A stretch of DNA of 64,000 bases from Arenicola marina (Eukaryota; Annelida; Polychaeta; Arenicolidae). Positions 59,801 through 64,000 of the stretch are shown piece by piece. Location of the stretch: NCBI GenBank assembly GCA_964019135.1, contig OZ025263.1, positions 15,973,123 to 16,037,122 of the forward strand. Reading direction: 5' to 3'. A program made the translations under genes and the position numbers. The notes under the pieces are model-generated. The model was not told the DNA's origin. It saw nothing but the letters and a program-made list of their open reading frames with translations, and made no database searches. Positions within the stretch are counted from its first letter, which is position 1. Each line of letters begins with the position of its first letter.

Positions 59801-62800
59801 TTTCTTTCGAGCAGCATACTTCAGGGTTTCTCCTCTAATATTACATTTAACTGTGTCCCATAATAACATATGATCTACCTCCTGTTCTGTCAGTATAGTT
59901 TGCCTCACGGTATTTTTTATGATATCTTGATATTCAAGGTCTTCTAGAAGGGAGCAGTTTAATTTCCAGAAACCGCGGCCGCGTTCATTATTCGTTGTTA
60001 TAATATTAATGTGTACACCTGAGTGATCAGATTGGAATTTTGGCAGTATTCGGGAAGACTGAGTTACGTTGACTAGACTTTGTGAAATAAGGAAAAAATC
60101 CAATCTCGTAAATATGAGTTGAGGTTTTTTTGTAAAATAAGTAAATTCTGTGATGCCCTCGTGCTGCGTCCTCCAAATATCAACAAGGTCACTCTCTTCC
60201 ATATAGGTTTGAAGGGCGTTACGGCATTTTGTGTTGGCGTGATCAGCACGTCCCCCTTTTTTGTCAAGATCTGGGTTTAGAATGCAATTAAAGTCGCCGC
60301 CCATTATTATATTATCAGCATATATTCTGTCGTCTAGACTTTCAAAGATATCCAAAAAAAAGTCAGGATTATCCTTGTTATGACCGTACACATTTGCCAG
60401 TACATATCTCGTTCCTTCTATTGTTATGTCCACAATTACGTATCGTCCCTGGTCATCTGAGAGGCACGAGTGTAGAACTGCGTTTAGACCTTTCCTGAGC
60501 ATTGTACACACGCCTCGGGCTTGACTAGACCCATGGGCAAAGATTATATCTCCACCCCATTCCCTTTTCCACGAGCTTTCGTCTTCGCTAGTGCTATGCG
60601 TCTCTTGGAGTAGAGCTATATCCACCTGCCGTGTAGTACGAAACCAGTGGAAATATTTTAACCGTTTACTGGACTTTTGTAGCCCTCTAACATTTTGAGT
60701 AATTATATTAACCGTCATCTGTGAAGTTCTGGGATATAGTCTGTGGTTTTCCCCGTATCTGAATATGAGCTTGAGCAAATTCACCAATAAGAGTGAAGGG
60801 TTTTTGCCTTTCGTGCGATAGGATTGTACATTTTGGCTGCGCATTGTAGAGGGATGCACGACCGTTTGATACCACTGTTGTTGAGCTATCGGTGAGAAGG
60901 TCTTGATGTTTTACGGTAGGGATACGTTGTGGCCATGGTGGCTCGCCTGTGTTTTTGTCGTTGTTGACACTGTTCACATTACAGCTCGGTAACCTGCAGT
61001 GGGCCGTTGGCCCTGGCACCATGCTGCCGACTTGGCTGAGTCACACTACAGCTCTACACCTGCTCGTCAATGCAGAGTCAGTACATCAAAAAACAAGCGA
61101 ATGGCAACTTAAACTATGAGACCGGTGGCCCGTCCCGTCTGAACAAACAATAGTCACGAGTGAAATATACAAGGGCCGAGCATTCATGGTATCGACATCG
61201 TTGAACGGACTGACCAACTGGTCACACCTGTGTGCGGACAGCAGTAAATAGGCCTAAGGCCACACGAAGCAAAACATTCAGAGGTGTGTCTACATTTCAT
61301 TATTTCCCTTCAAGTTTCAACCAAAGCATCGGGATGTCAATTAATACTTTAGGAGGTTACCGTTGCCTTAACAGTGTTACAATTATCCGAAGTTGTACAG
61401 ATACATATACAGAACCTTTTCTTATACCAGCGTCTGTCGACATACCTTTGATCCATTGAGTATGCGGTATATATATGCTGTTTCTACAAGGCTTCGTATA
61501 ATGTCCTGGTATAGATACATATATTCCTTATATGGTGCAGGTAACATCAACTTTGGACTATTTTGGCTTGTATTGTCCGCCAGTGGTGTTACCACACGTG
61601 GTCCATATAGTCTTCCGCTCGGGGTATCCATGAATGCGCAGCTTCACTTCATTTCGGTCTGTTGAGTACCTCAGCTGTAGACTCTCCCCATCTGATCCGG
61701 GCTACTTGTCCTCGTTTATCTTTCACGTAACACTTTCCCCTCCAGCACCAGCTCTGCGCGATGTGTTCATCATTCTTCACCCTGTTCATGAGTCGCAGCA
61801 TGTCCTCACATAGATCATCAGCCATCGATATGCCGGAGTCTTTCAGCGACCGGCGGCGTTTCATCAGATCGTCTTTACTATCAGCCGAGTCCAGTCTGAC
61901 TATTATAGGTTTCACCGGGTTTTTGCTGGGGAGTGAATGGGCGCTCTTTATCTGGTGGGGTTGGATGTCCGCGGCGAGTTTCGTCTGAAAGAAGCGAAGC
62001 ACCGTTGTTGTGCAGTCTTGCTCTGGGGAGGACGCGGGGTTTTGTAAGCCAAATATTCTTATATTTTCACGTCGTGAGTATTGTTCATTTTCAACTGCTT
62101 GTCGCCTGGTATGTTTGATCTCGTTTGTCATGTTAGTCAGTTTCTTCTCGCAGTCTTGTTGGTCTTTCCGGAGGGACGATATTTCCTTCTTCAATGTCTG
62201 ATTTTCTTGTTCTAGGGAGGCAACCTTTAATCCTAGATTGCACTCTAAGGAGGCAAGTGCACCTTTCATCCCGCTCATCTCGCTTTTTATTCGGATCTCA
62301 ATGTCTGAAAATTTTTCATCGAGCTTGCGTTCAAAACTTCGATCTCTTTTGTCCGGCCCGGTGATGGCTCACTCTCCTGCCTTCATGCAGTTTCTTTGTG
62401 GGCACCACAGTCGTAAATGCGACTTCTCTTTCTTGTAGGGACCCAGTCGGGATATCCCACATCAGTATAGCACGAAGGTGGTCTCTTTGTCCTGTGTTAC
62501 CCGGATATTGATTGGATCTATTGCTGCATGATCCCTGGGGGCCTCGGCCCGCTCCATACTCTCTGCGACATTCCTATACTTCGGCTGGGAATTGGGGGGT
62601 GAATATTCTTGTATTCTTTGTTCTTCTGGTTCTGGAGAATTTCAGCATATTGTCTACGTCCTTTTGGGATAGTACTCTGCATGACCACTATGGGACTGGG
62701 GTGGAATTGTTTTTATCTCAGGCAATGGGATCTCTCAATGGTCGGATTACTTTCTGTTGCAATATTTGTGGGAACTTGGTCTCACAATGGCCCCATGGCT

Positions 62801-63886
62801 GTGCGTCATGGACTGACGTTTGCTCAGGCTCGTTGTGAAGGATATGTATTTTAGGTTTCATTGAACAATACTAAGGGTCTGTGCATTCACCCCAAATGGT
62901 CCGCATTTGTTATCCGGCTTCACGACGATTCCATTCAAGATTGCAAAAATCACCTTTGAAATCCACAATCTTTTCCTGGTGTGTTGTAATCTGTCCAGAG
63001 TTGACACCTTGCTCTTTGGCTGCAAACGCCGCTGGTCGAGTACTCGGGTCTTTAATGTGGATGTCTGTATGCTGTATAAACAAGTTGAGCTGTAATGCAC
63101 TGCAGTTTTGGTTTGGTTTCTGCCCAGCACGGCATAGGTCGCATCTGAGTCGTGTGCGGCTTGTGTATCACTGTTACCTGGCGAGTTGTCGTCCTTGATG
63201 GTTGCATTATCGCTCGTTTTTAATTTTGGTGACTTGAACTCAATTTTTTTTCTGAGAAAGAGAGGCGCCAAGTGTAATCGCTTCATTTCGTCTACAAAAT
63301 ATGCCTCTGTCTTGCTAATCATAGATCACACAAGGGAGATTCGTTAAGCGATCGCCCATGCTCTCTCAAATTCCCACTGGCCGTTTTTTGCCGATCCCTT
63401 TCTTAAACGATCGCACATAAATTCTTGAACGTGGAGCATGAACCAAGTATCTAATTAATTCACATTTAGTTTCCTTATTTGACGATTATTTCTGTCTGTA
63501 ATATTGAAAGCAATATTGTGCATGATGGATCTGCGGTAACCACAATCTTCAGCCATCAAGTAACAAGGAGCACGCGCTTGTTGTGACGTATACTTTCTCC
63601 GTTGGCTCAATTGAAAGGAAAACTTCCTGAAAGGAAACACCATTGTGTTTTCGTAATTGCTTTACTTTAGCTAGTGACGATTATAATTCGAGAGTTTTCT
63701 GAACTGTTATGTAAATATATGAAATTACAGACGTCGAGCGGACTACTGGAAGGGAACACAAATTGGACGGTGTACTAATGAAAGTTGAGGTGTACTACCC
63801 AGACTTCGGGGAATATCCACTGGGCATGGATATGACCCAGCCGCCCCAAGCGAGACAGGCTGCCAACGCCGGGACGACCAGCAACT
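39782..63886 (+). CDS. PARP14-like: Gene B/C: extended RRM/KH PARP14-like gene, 3' end outside window
   Basis: Exons read: 39782-39938, 41887-41979, 42446-43636, 44998-45255, 45492-45761, 46076-46294, 49090-50649, 50923-51321 (fusion), 52887-53147, 53362-53640, 55219-55437, 63731-63886. Every internal boundary is phase 1, so all 12 join in frame (5,062 nt, 1,687 codons plus one base) and the last donor leads into an intron homologous to the one before gene A's final ART exon. No macro domain or ART domain lies inside the window. Whether B and C are one transcript, two genes or a pseudogene cannot be told without RNA. No stop or frameshift is seen in any exon. Confidence 0.7.
40192..40274. repeat. 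37-bp perfect inverted repeat (hairpin), copy B intron 1
   Basis: Arms 40192-40228 and 40238-40274 are exact reverse complements (each includes CCAGAACTACCCTTAC or its complement), with a 9-nt spacer TTCCAAAAC. Copy A has only the left arm (about 2391-2432). Confidence 0.95.
40208..40800. repeat. ACTATAG-type AT-rich minisatellite, copy B intron 1
   Basis: Same array as 2405-3260 but shorter. Confidence 0.85.
41162..41653. mobile_element. 492-bp MITE with 23-bp perfect TIRs and 6-bp target duplication
   Basis: Starts TGTGAGAGCCCAAAACGTCC (+GAC) and ends in its exact reverse complement. Flanked by TACGGC on both sides (41156-41161, 41654-41659). Absent at the matching place in copy A (about 3606). 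No transposase. Confidence 0.9.
41887..41979 (+). CDS. Copy B exon 2
   Basis: Same 93-nt length and phase as gene A exon 2 (TCCTAACAG acceptor, GTAACG donor); peptide ends LEDYPLTVTIYKGQESG. Confidence 0.65.
42446..43636 (+). CDS. Copy B exon 3: expanded octapeptide repeat plus RRM
   Basis: 1,191-nt phase 1-1 exon, 768 nt longer than gene A exon 3. A short basic lead is followed by 35 uninterrupted eight-residue units (G-R/G-A-T-G-Q-R-D with occasional E, H, L, V changes), then the same RRM-like unit (YDFCTVELSDIPVEMTRDFL). All unit changes keep the frame. The repeat is hydrophilic, Gly/Arg/Asp-rich and likely disordered. Confidence 0.8.
42574..43425 (+). repeat. 24-bp coding minisatellite, long allele (35 units)
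   Basis: Units of the type GACGGCAGAGCAACCGGTCA plus GCGC, with variants GGCGGA, AGCACG, GAGCTC. GC-rich and highly regular, against about 3 units in copy A. Confidence 0.95.
43650..44690. other. Extra about 1 kb in copy B between exons 3 and 4
   Basis: Copy A has 322 bp in this intron, copy B 1,361 bp. No coding frame or clear transposon ends seen. The intron after the fusion exon (51340-51410) shares the TGATGAGTTTGCATTC stretch found at 44655, so the longer form is probably ancestral. Confidence 0.5.
44998..45255 (+). CDS. Copy B exon 4: RRM unit
   Basis: 258 nt, phase 1-1, GTTCCAG acceptor and GTAAAT donor. AAIRVTNMSDGVANQHIKLL and FKNQKRTGGGPI. Same length as gene A exon 4. Confidence 0.85.
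45492..45761 (+). CDS. Copy B exon 5: RRM-like unit
   Basis: 270 nt, phase 1-1, same acceptor and donor as gene A exon 5; LLLTALPDSITGSDITKFLN. Confidence 0.8.
46076..46294 (+). CDS. Copy B exon 6: RRM-like unit
   Basis: 219 nt, phase 1-1 (TTGTCAG acceptor, GTGAGT donor); IQVHGLQSLDTEMVELHFED. Confidence 0.8.
46295..49089. other. Copy B intron 6
   Basis: About 2.8 kb, no gene. Homologous in part to copy C intron 6 (47070-47880 against 56780-56825 plus 62340-63230), which shows the LINE-free state of the LINE insertion site. Holds a (GT)n run at 47921-47970. Confidence 0.6.
47921..47970. repeat. (GT)n/(GC)n microsatellite
   Basis: Runs of GTGTGT ending in GCGCGCGCGC. Confidence 0.95.
49090..50649 (+). 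CDS. Copy B exon 7: KH-like domain array
   Basis: 1,560 nt, exactly the length of gene A exon 7, phase 1-1 (TTGCAG acceptor, GTAAAC donor). No indels relative to copy A. Differences crowd into the first third, while 50036-50466 has none. Same KH-like units (GAGFLIKGTRADLEAGRKRI) and acidic tail. Confidence 0.85.
50923..51321 (+). CDS. Copy B exon 8: hybrid KH-like/RRM fusion exon
   Basis: 399 nt, phase 1-1 (TATATAG acceptor, GTATTG donor). Its first about 205 nt equal the KH-like exon 8 (VTLRLHGLSSQSLHRAIKSL ... VALSNLTD). Then, where gene A has GACGAGGAC/GTACGT, it switches to the second half of exon 3 (LERSKLAEYDFCTVELSN ... GDQRGWIKFRRKEG). The join is in frame with no stop, and the intron after it is exon-3-type intron. 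The fusion turns a phase 1-0 exon into a 1-1 exon. Confidence 0.85.
51322..52886. other. Intron between fusion exon and copy C
   Basis: No gene seen. Contains a SINE-like remnant at 51590-51760 (B-box-like GGTTCAAAGCC, then ACATGGCTTTTTGGCATTCT and GCGATATGACC) and AT-rich filler. Copy C homology starts at about 52850. Confidence 0.5.
52887..53147 (+). CDS. Copy C exon 4: RRM unit
   Basis: 261 nt, phase 1-1 (GTTCCAG acceptor, GTAAAT donor). AAVRVTNIPDGVSPQHIQLL, then FKNKKSGGGPI: the basic stretch before GGG is shorter than in A and B, and ITSA is added in the last strand. Confidence 0.85.
53362..53640 (+). CDS. Copy C exon 5: RRM-like unit
   Basis: 279 nt, phase 1-1 (GGTTTCAG acceptor, GTGAGA donor). 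Nine nt longer at the 3' end than A and B (VDFPSSSG instead of VGSPG), consistent with a shifted donor or small insertion. Confidence 0.8.
53816..55083 (-). mobile_element. Ty3/gypsy retrotransposon 3' fragment
   Basis: Minus strand. From the right edge: truncated integrase core (PWQVVGTDLF, then LMTVDYFNKFP), further core and C-terminal part (PAEMLLGRRSRTNLPV, about 54750-54800), then the end of pol to about 54301, and an LTR-like end that finishes ...GGCTATAACA at 53816. Frames are broken in several places. It sits inside an old SINE remnant that is uninterrupted in copy B (45905-45940). Confidence 0.75.
54301..54824 (-). pseudogene. Gypsy integrase C-terminal region (broken)
   Basis: Two overlapping minus-strand frames (54824-54471 and 54528-54301) cover the post-integrase part: a P-A-E-M-L-L-G-R-R helix, KYDEHAQPWTTFRRDQEV and a Pro/Ser/Thr-rich end. 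The frame changes and the missing upstream part mark it as non-functional. Confidence 0.7.
55219..55437 (+). CDS. Copy C exon 6: RRM-like unit
   Basis: 219 nt, phase 1-1 (TTGTCAG acceptor, GTGAGT donor). IQVHGLQSLNTEMVKQYFDS; the most diverged of the three exon-6 copies in its helix. Confidence 0.8.
56045..56290. repeat. Tandem duplication of about 123 bp in copy C intron 6
   Basis: GCGTGCCGGTT...GTTTGTACTTATGCCGCACAAA...AGAAAATACTTCT occurs at 56045 and again at 56168. Confidence 0.7.
56975..60718 (-). CDS. LINE ORF2: AP endonuclease and reverse transcriptase
   Basis: About 1,247 aa from the ATG at 60718 (upstream in-frame codons reach 60859 but lie outside the endonuclease). N-terminal AP-type endonuclease: IITQNVRGL, LLQETHS, MGGDFNCI and SDHSGVHI. 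Central RT: WRPISLLNADYKLIAKCVAER, QTGFLKGRYIGENI, SVDFEKAFDTVDW, RGLRQGCPLSPYLF and the catalytic YADDT. C-terminal Cys-rich part (CEFCQEEIDTLIHGFVHCEV). No internal stop, so it may still be intact. The QTGF-KGRYIGENI box and FWKLN motif favour the Tx1 branch of L1. Confidence 0.92.
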   Translation of the reverse strand: MTVNIITQNVRGLQKSSKRLKYFHWFRTTRQVDIALLQETHSTSEDESSWKREWGGDIIFAHGSSQARGVCTMLRKGLNAVLHSCLSDDQGRYVIVDITIEGTRYVLANVYGHNKDNPDFFLDIFESLDDRIYADNIIMGGDFNCILNPDLDKKGGRADHANTKCRNALQTYMEESDLVDIWRTQHEGITEFTYFTKKPQLIFTRLDFFLISQSLVNVTQSSRILPKFQSDHSGVHINIITTNNERGRGFWKLNCSLLEDLEYQDIIKNTVRQTILTEQEVDHMLLWDTVKCNIRGETLKYAARKKKSRSNILAALERRLKYLEVKLSKTSENGIKDEIQLVQDDIDNLIENELQGIILRSKAQWHEEGEKCTKYFLNLEKRNYNKKLLSRLKTERDEIITEKTDILKETANFYGKLYSSKNNDVDDNTEQSFFPETHPVVSEEDKEEMGGEITILEVSEALKTTKDGKSPGTDGLPYEFYKVFWEDINILLVNCFNEAYRRGIMSRTHRMSVITLAPKVGKDTTLLKHWRPISLLNADYKLIAKCVAERMKLKLPSLIHQDQTGFLKGRYIGENIFKILNTIELAEQKQLKMVLLSVDFEKAFDTVDWSYVNKTLTYFNFSPAFIQWIDLFYNDIKACVINNGSTSEYFALSRGLRQGCPLSPYLFLLVAETLALKIRQDPGIAGIRVADVEIKIVQYADDTVLCLFYSEENLMRVKQTFDDFHLVSGLKVNYDKSVVLPIGTLRDNFEDCPQAGFAWTAGPISVLGIKLYIDVQRTISENYIIGKKKILSHLNLWRQRNLTLLGKTVIIKCYGISQLVYLMSVLPSPDPSTTNEIQKELFCFIWGRKREKVKRSVMYNKKSLGGLNVPNITTQERALKTAWVDRIARNDTIAAFVKHYLGPVYVLLWRCNLEVKDFTQSALYTKTGSRLITDIIKAWCELHYHEVLDKSTVIKEMIWLNSYIKIDKKVICYNGWIISGVLYIEDLLSVDGSFLSFEELCSKYPQSKFNILQYYGILQSIPPAWKSMLLEQPESVHIPRDRLYDLYMNSQKKCKFVYDILIKKTLAIPTLPLEKWNHDLGTALTEKEYLSYFNAIYRTMNSVKLQEFQFKLMHRIICTGEKLYVYKLKESDLCEFCQEEIDTLIHGFVHCEVIKRFWVDVYEWIGMRCTQKLPYDEKNILFGGINYEIDYVMLICRKYIYECKYRVIFPRLSGLITKLRNILTLKKSYYEKKNKLKDFEIQWKSFL
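61649..62278 (-). CDS. LINE ORF1 (coiled coil plus RNA-binding), likely 5' truncated
   Basis: 209 aa from ATG 62278. Heptad-like coiled coil (LEQENQTLKKEISSLRKDQQ) then an L1 ORF1p/transposase-22-type RNA-binding part (RRENIRIFGLQN, KPIIVRLDS, DLMKRRRSL). The reading frame stays open upstream to the insertion junction at 62335, so the true N-terminus is missing. A gap of about 930 bp (60719-61648) with no convincing ORF separates it from ORF2. Confidence 0.8.
   Translation of the reverse strand: MSGMKGALASLECNLGLKVASLEQENQTLKKEISSLRKDQQDCEKKLTNMTNEIKHTRRQAVENEQYSRRENIRIFGLQNPASSPEQDCTTTVLRFFQTKLAADIQPHQIKSAHSLPSKNPVKPIIVRLDSADSKDDLMKRRRSLKDSGISMADDLCEDMLRLMNRVKNDEHIAQSWCWRGKCYVKDKRGQVARIRWGESTAEVLNRPK
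62348..63730. other. Copy C intron 6, part after the LINE
   Basis: Continues the homology to copy B intron 6 (47125-47880 and 48650-49089). No gene. Confidence 0.6.
63731..63886 (+). CDS. Copy C exon 7, truncated and spliced to a foreign donor
   Basis: Begins like exon 7 (AATTACAG acceptor; KVEVYYPDFGEYPLGMDM) but after about 150 nt the sequence changes to a GTGAGTGCA donor and intron matching 22408 onward, the intron after the ART exon of gene A. The resulting exon is 156 nt, phase 1-1. It is coding if the next exon is an ART C-terminal exon beyond the window. Confidence 0.65.
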
Positions 63887-64000
63887 GTGAGTGCAGTCCA
63901 CACAAGGGTTTTTATAATTAGGCAGCTTGCAACTTGCTCGGGCATCGGTGCGAAAAATGTCCACGAAAGGGAAATAATTACTCTATGTTGCAAGATATCT
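63887..64000 (+). other. Intron homologous to last intron of gene A
   Basis: GTGAGTGCA, then CCACRCAAGGG and GGTGCGAAAAATGTCCA blocks match 22408-22490. Suggests an ART C-terminal exon further right. Confidence 0.6.

Larger units (their letters stand above)
56825..62335 (-). mobile_element. Tx1/L1-like LINE, nearly full length, minus strand
   Basis: Ends in a 43-base poly-T on the + strand (56825-56867, the poly-A tail). Flanked by a 12-bp target duplication ACTTCGATCTCT (56814-56825 and 62336-62347). Two ORFs in LINE order. The first ORF is open right up to the 5' junction, so the copy is probably slightly 5' truncated. The unoccupied site is visible in copy B at about 47115. Confidence 0.9.
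52850..63886 (+). repeat. Segmental duplication, copy C (partial)
   Basis: Third copy of the block carrying exons 4, 5, 6 and the first 156 nt of exon 7, with intron homology to 44960-49240 and 4900-6840. It is enlarged by a gypsy fragment and a LINE, and it ends at a recombination point at about 63880-63886. Confidence 0.85.

Noticed and set aside
60708..61022. Third LINE ORF between ORF1 and ORF2
   Set aside because: Low-complexity, overlaps the start of ORF2, no recognisable motif.

Overview
This is eukaryotic DNA from a metazoan, probably a marine invertebrate. Genes are split by GT-AG introns. The introns and spacers are packed with retrotransposons, MITE-like elements, minisatellites and long poly-G/poly-C runs. 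The gene family present is expanded in lancelets, hemichordates and molluscs, but I cannot name the species from sequence alone. All calls come from reading the sequence; no database search was run.

The host content is a cluster of PARP10/PARP14-like genes (macro-domain poly/mono-ADP-ribosyltransferases). Gene A (1987-26260, + strand) can be read as 18 exons whose phases all agree and sum to 5,490 nt (1,829 codons plus stop). Domain order: five RRM-type units, a long KH-like array, a macro domain split over four exons, a second KH-like pair, then an ADP-ribosyltransferase (ART) domain ending at 26260. The window is not an intact allele: a 7.07-kb BEL/Pao LTR retrotransposon (15277-22344, TAGAC target duplication, nearly identical LTRs) sits inside the exon encoding the first half of the ART domain.

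26261-37690 is a spacer with no gene I can name. It holds a 189-bp tandem satellite, MITE remnants, G/C homopolymers and two short promoter-like inverted copies. From 37697 the start of the window is repeated: copy B (39782-51321) has the same exons 1-7, but its exon 3 carries 35 copies of a 24-bp coding repeat where copy A has about 3. Copy B ends in a hybrid exon that fuses a KH-like exon in frame to the back half of the exon-3 RRM. A third partial copy, C (52887-63886), repeats exons 4-6 and the start of exon 7, and then jumps into the intron that follows the ART exon in gene A. Every B and C exon is in phase 1, so B and C read as one continuous, extended RRM/KH gene running off the right edge.

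Other mobile DNA: a Tx1/L1-like LINE (56825-62335, minus strand) in the last B/C intron, a 3' fragment of a Ty3/gypsy element (53816-55083, minus), a 492-bp MITE with 23-bp perfect terminal repeats (41162-41653), tRNA-derived SINE copies, and two foldback GCGAG-rich elements in the last intron of gene A.

Taken together, this looks like an innate-immunity-type macroPARP locus being remodelled quickly by tandem duplication, exon fusion at phase-1 boundaries, gene conversion, coding minisatellite expansion and transposon insertion.
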